Origin: Spirochaetota bacterium
GTDB taxonomy: Bacteria > Spirochaetota > UBA4802 > UB4802
Direction of reading: 5' to 3'
Assembly (NCBI GenBank): GCA_029548025.1
Contig: JAKPOE010000396.1
Coordinates: forward strand, 1-33,531
DNA length: 33,531 nt
Notes under the pieces: model-generated
Seen by the model: only the letters and a program-made list of their open reading frames with translations
What the model was told of the DNA's origin: nothing
The model's database searches: none
Position numbers and translations under genes: made by a program
Part shown: in pieces, positions 15,849 through 23,587 of the stretch
Layout: the number at the start of each line of letters is the position of its first letter
Numbering within the stretch: the stretch's first letter is position 1

Positions 15849-17147
15849 TTATTGTTTTAGCACCCATCTGTATTTAACAATGTTAAACACCTTCTGAATA
15901 GAGTTAACGATAAACAGGAATGCATCACGGATATCAAACATTGGGCTGGGCAACCCAAACAGCAATGGCACAGGTATAAAAAGATTTCGTGCGCCAATAG
16001 GACATCCTTTAATCCGCATTACCCGTTTTGCCACAAGCTTGCCATCAACTTTTGTGCAATCTCCCACAAGCAAAACATTGCCATCGGGCACAACAATATC
16101 ACCTTTGTAAATACCGGTAACAATTGCGCCCTTCTTTGCTTTCTTTAATGAACCAGGCCTTCGTTTTTCAATAGTTCCCAAACAACCTTTAATAGCTGCT
16201 TCGCAACCGCCATCACAGATAATGTCAGTATTGGGTGCATACCCTGAATAAAATGTAAGAGGCGTGTCAAGCTCTTGCAGTACCTGAAACAGTTTACGCT
16301 GACCTTTTGGTTTTGCTCTTAGTTTATCAATACTGATATCTCCGGTAATATTAATGTCTTTTAATTGCAATGAGCCATATCCGCGTTCATGTGCAAGCTG
16401 TAAATGCAAAACATCCTGCGGGCGATAGTTCATAATATACGATGCAACCACATCACAAGCCAGTGGATTATTGGATAGTATAAGAGCACCTAACCGCACT
16501 GGATAGGGAGCCGATTCAAAACCATATGTAATATCTATTGCATCAGAAACAATCAGATCGGGATACCCTGCTTCAAGAAGGTCTACTATTTTTTCATGTA
16601 TTCGATAGTCATGGTAAAGCATACGCTCTTTATGAGTAAGAATGCCAATATTCAGTTTAAGAGCATTGGTGATAGAAGCAAATATATGGTATTTAAGCTT
16701 TGGCATCCATATTTTGAAGTTAGCTTCTGCAATATATTTTGATAATTCTATCTCTTTGTGCCATTTAGCTTTAGAAAGTTTTACTTTAACAACGGGATGC
16801 TCATTCAAATCTACAACAGGAACATTAAGCTTTTCAGCAAGATCAAAATATCCTGCTTCTTTAAGGAATAGTCGGGAAGGTATGCCATATCCACCTGATT
16901 CGCCAATGATAATATTATTTATGCTTTTATCTTTTAGCACAGTAACCATAGCTTCAACCACAGCCGGATGGGTATACGAGTTGAAGATATATTGTTTATT
17001 TGCTGTTACCACATTTGGTTTAATAAAAACGTTTTCCTGAATGGGGATTTTTAATTTTAAATCATTCACCGACTCATTTATAATAGCAGAAATTGCCGAC
17101 ATATCATAATCATCACATCTTCGTACAATAACATGCGGTTTTTTCAT
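15849..17147 (-). CDS. DUF362 domain protein with conserved cysteines
   Basis: A 432-residue protein of the DUF362 family. The N-terminal part has IKPNVVTANKQYIFNSYTHP, IIIGESGGYGIPSRLFLKEA and KIWMPKLKYHIFASITNALK, the usual DUF362 order. The second half has VSDAIDITYG and GALILSNNPLACDVVASYIM, then a Cys-rich region: DIICDGGCEAAIKGC (about 309-323), VGDCTKV and IKGCPIGARN. The cysteines could bind an FeS cluster or zinc, though not in a classic CxxCxxCxxxC row. A hydrophobic C-terminal segment follows. The biochemical role of DUF362 is not established. AAGGAG overlaps the stop of the upstream membrane kinase gene (12 nt gap), so the two are probably translationally coupled. One AACTATCGC copy lies inside (16422-16430) and one just beyond the stop (15830-15838). 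Confidence 0.83.
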   Translation of the reverse strand: MKKPHVIVRRCDDYDMSAISAIINESVNDLKLKIPIQENVFIKPNVVTANKQYIFNSYTHPAVVEAMVTVLKDKSINNIIIGESGGYGIPSRLFLKEAGYFDLAEKLNVPVVDLNEHPVVKVKLSKAKWHKEIELSKYIAEANFKIWMPKLKYHIFASITNALKLNIGILTHKERMLYHDYRIHEKIVDLLEAGYPDLIVSDAIDITYGFESAPYPVRLGALILSNNPLACDVVASYIMNYRPQDVLHLQLAHERGYGSLQLKDINITGDISIDKLRAKPKGQRKLFQVLQELDTPLTFYSGYAPNTDIICDGGCEAAIKGCLGTIEKRRPGSLKKAKKGAIVTGIYKGDIVVPDGNVLLVGDCTKVDGKLVAKRVMRIKGCPIGARNLFIPVPLLFGLPSPMFDIRDAFLFIVNSIQKVFNIVKYRWVLKQ

Positions 17148-17159
17148 ATAATTAGCTCC

Positions 17160-18824
17160 TTAAAAATTTTTCACCAGCAAAACCTGATTGCCCTTATTAT
17201 TAAATTTAACCTCATCAAAAATATTGTATACCATGCGCAAACCTCTTCCATGTGCCAGCATATCATCATCAACAGTATTCTGAATTTTTTGAATAATATC
17301 TCTATAATTAAATCCATTACCTTCATCTTCTATTTTATACATAACCTTGTTGCAATTGAGTAATAATTCTATAGTAACTTTTTTGTCTTTATAATTGGGA
17401 TCTTTTTGCCTGCTTAAAACAAATTCAAAATAATTGCCATTATTGGTTGCCTGCGTTTTTTCTTCAAAGCCAATATTTAAATTTCCATGTTCTATGGCAT
17501 TGATGATTATTTCACGTAAACCTAATTTAATAGTATTTGTAGTTTTTTTATCAAGATATTTTGGTAAATTCAAAACCAACCGGTTACATATCTCTTCAGC
17601 AGCAATCAGATAATTTCCAATGGATAGTTTTAGCTTTTCAGCTTCAATATATTTTAATATATTCTCATCCAGAACTGATGTTGCCTTCATCAATATTTCA
17701 TTTCGGTCATCAATCACTATATGCTCAAAGCGGATAGTATATTCTTTTGGCTCTAAAGTGCCGCGTGACTTTAGCTGTATTTTTAAATTGATGGGATTTC
17801 CCTCGGTAAAAAGCATGTTTATCTTTTCTTTAATTATCTGCAATGTCAGGTCGCTTTCACCTTCCGGCAAGTAAACCAGATCATAAAATGATGTTGCAGA
17901 CTCCAGCCCTCTCCTGACGGCAAGCTGTTCATATGCTGCACGGTTTGCTGTAGTAATATTTAAATTAGAATCAAATGATAATATACAGTCATTGGTACCT
18001 TCAACAAGAAATCTGTATTTCTTTTCGGATATGCTTATTATTTTATGAGCTATCTCCAATTCCTGTGCATAGTTTATGAACATACTTGTAACAGATGACA
18101 TGAAAAACATTATTGCAAGTGTAATACCAACACTGAACCGTGAAAAATAGACATTGGGGAAGAGGTCATAGAATACCTGTGTATGTACATGTAAGGTATC
18201 AATGGCAGCACCAGCAAATGCAAACAACAAACCTAACGCAGGATATAACAAATAGCGATAGTTCCTGTGCAAAATCATATCTATCATCACAGCAACGATA
18301 CTGTAAATTATATAGATACCCAGAAGAACATCACGAATAGCATACAGTATGCCTTCCTGTCCTCGTCCATAATCAGCTTCATAGTACATCCATGTAGCTT
18401 TATGTTTTGTTAGCGATATAAAAAGGTCAGGGAATACAAATGCACCGATAGTAGCTATAACAGCATAAGCTAATCCAATATATGCTAAAATAGTATTTAT
18501 TTTAAAAAACCGCTTATTTAAAATCAGTAATTTGTTTAATGAATAAGGAAGAGCAAAAAGATAAAAAATCCCTGCTGTCTGTTCCAATCGGTGAAAATGA
18601 ACAGATACTGAGCGATTGTGCAGCCATCCACCAAATGACAGTATCATTGTCTCGCTACCAACAAAAAGCGTCCCTAACAGTGCAAAAAAAGCAATAGCAA
18701 AATATAAAGAATTTTTATACTTCCAGTACATATAGACATATAATATAAATCCCCCAATAAGGAGTCCAAAACACATTGGCGGTAATAAAAACTGAACCAG
18801 GCTTACAGGCACTTCAAAACTCAT
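17160..18824 (-). CDS. Membrane sensor protein: multi-TM region, PAS, RsbW/SpoIIAB-type HATPase
   Basis: A 554-residue inner-membrane signalling protein. Residues up to about 245 hold six or seven hydrophobic segments (for example MCFGLLIGGFILYVYMY and YLLYPALGLLFAFAGAAID). A PAS domain follows (about 265-385: YRFLVEGTNDCILSFDSNLN), then a GHKL ATPase domain of the anti-sigma-kinase kind (about 440-550). Its N box is LREIIINAIEHGN, the G1 box YKIEDEGNGFNY, and the G2 box AHGRGLRMVYNIFD. No HisKA dimerisation helix or phosphoacceptor His is evident, so Ser/Thr kinase or partner-switching activity is more likely than a classic two-component kinase. GGGGA lies five bases before the ATG at 18824; a GTG four codons earlier is less likely. 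It lies in an operon with a BamE-like gene upstream and a DUF362 gene downstream. Confidence 0.85.
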   Translation of the reverse strand: MSFEVPVSLVQFLLPPMCFGLLIGGFILYVYMYWKYKNSLYFAIAFFALLGTLFVGSETMILSFGGWLHNRSVSVHFHRLEQTAGIFYLFALPYSLNKLLILNKRFFKINTILAYIGLAYAVIATIGAFVFPDLFISLTKHKATWMYYEADYGRGQEGILYAIRDVLLGIYIIYSIVAVMIDMILHRNYRYLLYPALGLLFAFAGAAIDTLHVHTQVFYDLFPNVYFSRFSVGITLAIMFFMSSVTSMFINYAQELEIAHKIISISEKKYRFLVEGTNDCILSFDSNLNITTANRAAYEQLAVRRGLESATSFYDLVYLPEGESDLTLQIIKEKINMLFTEGNPINLKIQLKSRGTLEPKEYTIRFEHIVIDDRNEILMKATSVLDENILKYIEAEKLKLSIGNYLIAAEEICNRLVLNLPKYLDKKTTNTIKLGLREIIINAIEHGNLNIGFEEKTQATNNGNYFEFVLSRQKDPNYKDKKVTIELLLNCNKVMYKIEDEGNGFNYRDIIQKIQNTVDDDMLAHGRGLRMVYNIFDEVKFNNKGNQVLLVKNF

Positions 18825-18851
18825 GCTCTTCCCCACTATAATAAAACTAAA

Positions 18852-19310
18852 CTATTTTACCTCAAAGCGAATCATGTTTACTACATTGCTGGTTGACAAA
18901 ATCACATCAAAGTATTTATCGGGTTCTAAATAGGTAATACGTGTACGGCCATCACTAAGAGCAACCTCTTCCTGTGGTTCCCCCATAATTTTTATTACCT
19001 CATCTTTGCTCATACCAATATCAATTTTTCTGATTTTTCCACCTTTCCATTCCGGATAAAACAATATCTGTCGTATCATTTCATGGTGGAATACTAAACC
19101 AAACTGTAAATAATCAAAGATGATATAATCTTCTTCTTTTGTTGGTCCTCTGTCAACATACATTTTAACGGGAACTCCATATTTACAAAATACCTTTGAA
19201 TGACGTAGTCCTAACACATCGATGAGCTCCTCTGCCGAAGGTGTTTTGTCAGCCGCGATGAAAACAAAAACAACTACAACTACAGCAACAACCCCTACTA
19301 TACGCTTCAT
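18852..19310 (-). CDS. Secreted BamE/SmpA-like small protein
   Basis: A 152-residue protein with an N-terminal signal peptide (MKRIVGVVAVVVVVFVFIAA) ending near Ala-Asp, without a lipobox Cys. The C-terminal half has IGMSKDEVIKIMGEPQEE followed by TRITYLE, the helix-helix-strand pattern of BamE/OmlA-like domains; an earlier segment, SAEELIDVLGLRHSKVFCKYGVPVK, may be a second copy of the fold. Such proteins act in the periplasm, often at the outer membrane. Perfect GGAGG six bases before the ATG at 19310 decides this start over an upstream in-frame ATG at 19391. It is the first gene of the apparent operon with the membrane kinase (27 nt downstream) and the DUF362 gene. Confidence 0.68.
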   Translation of the reverse strand: MKRIVGVVAVVVVVFVFIAADKTPSAEELIDVLGLRHSKVFCKYGVPVKMYVDRGPTKEEDYIIFDYLQFGLVFHHEMIRQILFYPEWKGGKIRKIDIGMSKDEVIKIMGEPQEEVALSDGRTRITYLEPDKYFDVILSTSNVVNMIRFEVK

Positions 19311-19639
19311 ATACAGCCTCCTTTGAAATAATATTGTACCATTAATGATAATAATGATAAAAACGTACTCACAGGGGTTGGAAAATTGCAAGTTATTAAT
19401 TTTTTTATATCTTTTTCAGGTCGCTTTTAAAATAATTTTACCTATGGTATACAATAGTTTTCAGCAGCATATGTATATAATTTTTTGATGTGATGAATGT
19501 AATCACCCGTTTATTGATTGGATATACTAATCATCAGTACCCATGGTGGGATGGTACAATACCCTTAAAGAACTTTGTTCATTAGTCATCAGTTAAAAAA
19601 ACCTATTAATACAATAACCATATATCAGCCAATAATAAA
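19311..19639. other. Divergent intergenic region between the BamE-like operon and the iron operon
   Basis: This is the promoter-distal part of a 405-nt gap. The word TCATCAGT occurs twice in direct orientation (about 19532 and 19585). Near 19537-19557 there is an inverted repeat, GTACC...GGTAC, enclosing CCCATGGTGGG. Neither matches a regulator I know. I see no ORF or RNA gene. The iron-operon promoter and operator lie at 19640-19675. Confidence 0.45.
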
Positions 19640-19675
19640 ATTAGACTTGACTAATTATATTATATTCATTAAATT
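19640..19675 (+). promoter_or_regulatory. Candidate DtxR/MntR-type operator overlapping the promoter of the dtxR-feoA gene
   Basis: ATTAGACTTGACTAAT (19640-19655) is an imperfect palindrome with perfect ATTAG/CTAAT ends, similar in shape to DtxR-family boxes (TTAG...CTAA). It overlaps TTGACT (19647-19652), a -35 that is 17 nt from TAAATT (19670-19675). A metal-bound repressor here would shut off its own operon. Confidence 0.5.
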
Positions 19676-19715
19676 AACACTATATTTTTGATTAATAATA
19701 ACTATCGCACATAAT

Positions 19716-20435
19716 ATGAAGATGAGAAAAAGAAAATCCAGCCCATGGGTAAACAATCCAACCAATGAGTTGAATGATACCGGTCTTACTGCAAATATGG
19801 AAGACTATATGGAAAACATTGCTCTGCTTTTAAACGAAAATGATGTTGTTCGTGTAAAAGATATTGCTCAAAAGCTCAACATCACCATGCCAAGTGTTAC
19901 TGCTGCATTGCAAAAACTAAAGGAAAAAGGACTGGTTGATTACGAAAAATATGGCCATGTACAGCTTACCCCCCGTGGTAAAGAGATTGCCGATTCAGTT
20001 TACCATAAGCACTCATTTTTAAGCGAATTTTTTCAATCAATCCTGAACATGGATAAAAAAAGTGCCGAGGAGCAGGCATGCAAGCTGGAGCATCATTTAA
20101 GTAACGATGCCAGTACACGGATGCAACAGTTTGTTGAATTTTATAAACATGAACGGCAGGCTAATGAACAATGGATAAAAAGACTGGACAACACATTAGA
20201 GGAAAGGAGATTAAGCCAGCTAAAAGAAGGGCAAAAGGCTGAAATAGTTGCAATATTGGGAAGCGGTCCATTAAAGAAACGATTGCTTGAGATGGGATTT
20301 AGAAAGGGTGAAATTATACATATAATAAAATATGCACCGCTCCATGATCCTATAGAAATTGAAATAAAGGATTTCTTAATTTCTATCCGTGTTGAGGAAG
20401 CTAATTATATCATTGTTAAACCAATTGACGAGTAG
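19716..20435 (+). CDS. DtxR/MntR-family metalloregulator fused to a FeoA domain
   Basis: A 239-residue protein. Residues 28-90 form the winged helix (MEDYMENIALLLNENDVVRV, then KDIAQKLNITMPSVTAALQK). Residues 95-150 are the metal-binding and dimer domain: HKHSFLSEFF and EEQACKLEHHLS hold the Cys/Glu/His ligands expected in this family. The C-terminal 75 residues (about 160-235) are a FeoA-type SH3 domain: LKEGQKAEIVAILGSGPLKK, RLLEMGFRKGEIIHI, ISIRVEEANYIIV. The protein may therefore both repress the operon with Fe(II) or Mn(II) and act on FeoB. feoB follows after 6 nt. The first 27 residues are basic and unusual; no Shine-Dalgarno sequence precedes the ATG, and an AACTATCGC copy (19700-19708) occupies that place, so the start is uncertain (an ATG at 19797 is the alternative). 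Confidence 0.88.
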   Translation: MKMRKRKSSPWVNNPTNELNDTGLTANMEDYMENIALLLNENDVVRVKDIAQKLNITMPSVTAALQKLKEKGLVDYEKYGHVQLTPRGKEIADSVYHKHSFLSEFFQSILNMDKKSAEEQACKLEHHLSNDASTRMQQFVEFYKHERQANEQWIKRLDNTLEERRLSQLKEGQKAEIVAILGSGPLKKRLLEMGFRKGEIIHIIKYAPLHDPIEIEIKDFLISIRVEEANYIIVKPIDE

Positions 20436-20441
20436 CCCACC

Positions 20442-22619
20442 ATGACAAAAAAAACGATAACAGTAGGACTGATAGGCAATCCAAATTGCGGAAAAACAAC
20501 CATTTTTAATGCCTTAACCGGTGCACGTCAAAAAGTAGCTAACTGGGCTGGTGTTACCGTAGAACGCCGTGAAGGTTTTTTTAACCATAAAGGGTATACC
20601 ATCAAGGTTGTTGATTTACCCGGTGCCTATAGTCTTACATCGTTCAGCATGGAAGAGCTTATTACCCGCAATTTTATCCAGAATGATAAGCCTGACTTCA
20701 TTATCAATGTTATTGACGCAGGCAATGTAGAACGCAACCTTTATTTAACAACGCAACTGATAGATATTGAAGCGCCGGTTATCATTGTACTCAATATGAT
20801 TGATGAAGCTTTTGATAAAGGACTCATCATCAATGCACAAAAATTAAGTCAATTGTTCAATATGCCTGTTATACCAACGGTTGGAACAAAAGGAACTGGT
20901 ATCCCACAACTTAAAGATAGCATTGTAGAAAATTTTGAAAAACAAACAAAAAATCATACAATAACTATCCCCTATGGCAATGATATTGAACAGGCTATTC
21001 AACAATTACAACAGCTTATTGATAAAAACAGATTAGAATATCCTTCACGATGGCTGGCAATAAACCTCATAGAGGGCGACATCGATGCTGAAAAAAGAGT
21101 GAAATTGTTGCCAGACGGCAATGAAATAATACAGAAGGCTTATACCATCCGCAACAATCTTTCGAAAGCTTTTCATGATGATATCCAGACAGTTTTTGCC
21201 GACATGCGTTACGGCTTCATCACCGGTGCATTAAAAGAGGCAGTACAAAAAAAGCCAATCAAACGTCATGACCTGACAAAAAAAATTGACTCGGTTGTTC
21301 TTAATCGATTTTTAGGATTTCCATTACTTTTTGTCATCCTGTTTATCCTTTTCAATCTTACATTTATACTGGGCGAATACCCCATGAAACTTATTGAAGT
21401 GGGTGTAGAATGGTTAAGTCATTATTTGATGGAAATTATCCCTCCTGGCGAATTACAAAATTGTATTGTTCAAGGAATTGTTGGTGGTGTAGGAAGTGTT
21501 ATTGTTTTTTTGCCTAATATTCTGATCCTTTTTTTAGGAATTAGCTTCATGGAAGATACCGGGTATATGGCACGCTCCGCATTTTTAATGGACAAAATAA
21601 TGCACAGCATGGGCCTGCATGGCAAATCGTTTATTCCGCTGGTTATGGGTTTTGGATGTAATGTCCCAGCAATAATGGCAACCCGCACACTGGAAAATAA
21701 GCGCGATCGCATACTAACGGTGCTTATCAATCCATTTATGAGCTGCTCTGCGCGATTACCTGTATATATTTTGTTTGCCGGTACTTTTTTTCCTAATCAT
21801 GCAGGTTTTATCATCCTGTTTATTTATGCATTGGGCATTATTCTGGCATTTACTTCGGCAAAGCTATTCAACAACACTATTCTGAAAGGCAAATCAACAC
21901 CGTTTGTTATGGAACTTCCGCCATATCGCATGCCAACCACTAAAACAATTGTTATACACATGTGGGACAGAGCATCAAGCTATTTACGAAAAATGGGTGG
22001 AATAATTTTAGCTTTTTCAATTATTATATGGGTATTGAGCGAATATCCAAAACCTTACCATATCCAAAAACAATTTGACACAATGATACAGCAAAAAATA
22101 ATTGAGTTGAATCAAACATTGAGTACTTATCAAAAACAAAATGCTGACCCAAACACAATCCAGACAATTCATAAACAGTATAACACAATAATTGAAGATT
22201 TAGAGATACAAAAGCGCCAGGAAATGGTACAGTATACCTTTATCGGCAGGATTGGTTCTTTTATCTATCCTCTGTTACAACCGTTAGGATTTAACTGGCA
22301 GATGGGGATATCGCTTACCACAGGTTTTGTAGCAAAAGAAATTGTAGTAAGCACAATGGGTGTATTGTATCATGCTGCCAATGATGAAAATACTGTCAGC
22401 TTATCACAAAAGCTTGGCAATCCCCGTTATGGTATCACTCCTCACGCAGCATTAGCATTCATGATATTTGTCATGATATATATTCCCTGTTTAGCCACAG
22501 TGATTGCTATTGCTCGCGAGATTGGTACCCGCTGGGCTTTTTTTTCAGTTGCATATCAGATTACAGTTGCATGGATAGTAAGTTTTATTGTTTATCAAAT
22601 TGCACGTTTTATTCTTTAG
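20442..22619 (+). CDS. feoB: Ferrous iron transport protein B
   Basis: A 725-residue Fe(II) uptake protein of the inner membrane. The N-terminal G domain has G1 GNPNCGKTT (12-20), the switch region ANWAGVTVER, G3 VDLPGAYSL and G4 NMID. A helical spacer follows, then the transport core from about residue 285, with the two Gate-type motifs GFGCNVPAIMATRTLENKRD and NPFMSCSARLPVYILFAG and the later segment GFVAKEIVVSTMGVLY. A charged insertion of about 60 residues (about 540-600, rich in Gln/Ile/Lys) lies between membrane segments and is predicted helical. It is cotranscribed with the DtxR-FeoA fusion gene. No feoC is present. Three bases past its stop begins the extended dispersed motif (22626-22638). 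Confidence 0.97.
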   Translation: MTKKTITVGLIGNPNCGKTTIFNALTGARQKVANWAGVTVERREGFFNHKGYTIKVVDLPGAYSLTSFSMEELITRNFIQNDKPDFIINVIDAGNVERNLYLTTQLIDIEAPVIIVLNMIDEAFDKGLIINAQKLSQLFNMPVIPTVGTKGTGIPQLKDSIVENFEKQTKNHTITIPYGNDIEQAIQQLQQLIDKNRLEYPSRWLAINLIEGDIDAEKRVKLLPDGNEIIQKAYTIRNNLSKAFHDDIQTVFADMRYGFITGALKEAVQKKPIKRHDLTKKIDSVVLNRFLGFPLLFVILFILFNLTFILGEYPMKLIEVGVEWLSHYLMEIIPPGELQNCIVQGIVGGVGSVIVFLPNILILFLGISFMEDTGYMARSAFLMDKIMHSMGLHGKSFIPLVMGFGCNVPAIMATRTLENKRDRILTVLINPFMSCSARLPVYILFAGTFFPNHAGFIILFIYALGIILAFTSAKLFNNTILKGKSTPFVMELPPYRMPTTKTIVIHMWDRASSYLRKMGGIILAFSIIIWVLSEYPKPYHIQKQFDTMIQQKIIELNQTLSTYQKQNADPNTIQTIHKQYNTIIEDLEIQKRQEMVQYTFIGRIGSFIYPLLQPLGFNWQMGISLTTGFVAKEIVVSTMGVLYHAANDENTVSLSQKLGNPRYGITPHAALAFMIFVMIYIPCLATVIAIAREIGTRWAFFSVAYQITVAWIVSFIVYQIARFIL

Positions 22620-22632
22620 GTTCTGGCGATAG

Positions 22633-22824
22633 TTACTGTTTAAAACTACCTTCACCCCTCCTGAAACTATCCTGAATAGCTTTTATGGTGCTACTATATC
22701 CCTTGCGCAATTTATTTCCCATATACAACCATTGAAGCCGGAGATGATAATGTTTTTGCTGATACTCATTTAAAGTAGCATCATCAATGTAATAACGAAA
22801 TCCTTTATTTGTATTATCGTTCAT
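22633..22824 (-). CDS. Small protein encoded next to the nucleotidyltransferase
   Basis: A 63-residue basic protein (FRYYIDDATLNEYQQKHYHL, RLQWLYMGNKLRKGYSSTIK) with no signal peptide. I do not know a function, but short proteins with LEY...RLxWLxxxN text are commonly found just after such nucleotidyltransferase genes, so I take it as the second member of a two-gene unit. AAAAGGATAAAAG provides a ribosome site. Its ATG lies 21 nt past the present stop of the upstream gene, and would overlap the upstream gene by 11 nt if the apparent frameshift there were repaired. Confidence 0.62.
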   Translation of the reverse strand: MNDNTNKGFRYYIDDATLNEYQQKHYHLRLQWLYMGNKLRKGYSSTIKAIQDSFRRGEGSFKQ

Positions 22825-22845
22825 CTTTTATCCTTTTTAAATATT

Positions 22846-23310
22846 CTATATCACTATATCCTTATCTCGCATTGACACCTTCTTCATTGTAATAAGATCA
22901 TCAATAGATATAATGGGCAACTTTATGCCATTTATTGTGACAAACTTTGCTCTGGTTATTGCCTCTTCATAATTAATGGGAGAATCAATAATAATATCAA
23001 TCTTGGAAATTGCCCAATCAGGATTAGCAAAGCAAAATGCTTTCATACTTTTATTTTTTATACAATCACTCCTCTTATTCACATCTATAATGTCCATTGG
23101 TTTAACAGGAATTTTTGGTTTAAAATCCATTTGTATCATCTGCTCAACAAAACGCTTTGTATTAGTTTCTTCTAAATACAGTAAGATATCGATATCATAG
23201 GTAATACGTGGAATCCCATACAGGTTTACCGCAATACCACCCACAATGATATAGTGTATACCGTTATTATTAAAGGTTTTGAATATTTCCATATAATCAA
23301 GCATACTCAT
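22846..23310 (-). CDS. MNT-type nucleotidyltransferase-like protein, C-terminus apparently frameshifted
   Basis: A 154-residue protein with the minimal nucleotidyltransferase core HYIIVGGIAVNLYGIPRITYDIDILLYLE (GG...R.TxDxD; quoted in family style, residues about 18-47), then IDDLITMKKVSMRDKDIVI and a stop. Family members usually continue after RxxD with a DIExLKxI helix. Exactly that sequence, DIEYLKRIKDER plus stop, is present in another frame immediately downstream (to 22814), so one base seems lost near 22850. The protein is thus missing about 12 residues. These proteins may act as AMP- or nucleotide-transferring partners in toxin-antitoxin-like units, but this pair is not assigned. Most of the fold is intact; function is uncertain. 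Confidence 0.72.
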   Translation of the reverse strand: MSMLDYMEIFKTFNNNGIHYIIVGGIAVNLYGIPRITYDIDILLYLEETNTKRFVEQMIQMDFKPKIPVKPMDIIDVNKRSDCIKNKSMKAFCFANPDWAISKIDIIIDSPINYEEAITRAKFVTINGIKLPIISIDDLITMKKVSMRDKDIVI

Positions 23311-23587
23311 CTATTTCACAAATGAAGATTTCAAACGTATAGTTTCATCAATGAACTGAATACTACAACTCAACCAAAAATAGAAATATACACCAGCCGG
23401 TTATTCCTGGCTTGACCCGGAATCCCTATATATAACGTTAAATCTTGAATCAGCGTTCAGGATGACACTACACTATGGTGTATAAAATACCAACTGGACT
23501 GAATTTTTTTCTTGCAATTTTTTATGATATATTGCAATTTTGCATAGTGTTCACATTATTATAATATCAAATATTAGTTGTTAATTA
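23311..23587. other. Intergenic region between the nucleotidyltransferase and HD-GYP genes
   Basis: This 277-nt gap holds the REP-like element above. It has AT-rich DNA before 23588 without a Shine-Dalgarno sequence and with no clear promoter. I looked for a c-di-GMP riboswitch because of the downstream HD-GYP gene and saw none. Confidence 0.45.
23399..23468. repeat. Degenerate intergenic palindromic repeat
   Basis: GGTTATTCCTGG (from 23399) can pair imperfectly with CAGGATGAC (23458-23466). The left arm continues CTTGACCCGGAATCC, a text that recurs in REP-like intergenic palindromes of many bacteria (TCATTCC...CTTGACCCGGAATCC). This copy looks decayed. Confidence 0.4.

Noticed and set aside
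18824..18836. GTG at 18836 as the start of the membrane kinase
   Set aside because: The GTGGGGA text serves better as the ribosome site for the ATG at 18824.
23311..23587. Possible c-di-GMP riboswitch before the HD-GYP gene
   Set aside because: Conserved riboswitch core text and the expected two-helix pattern are not visible.
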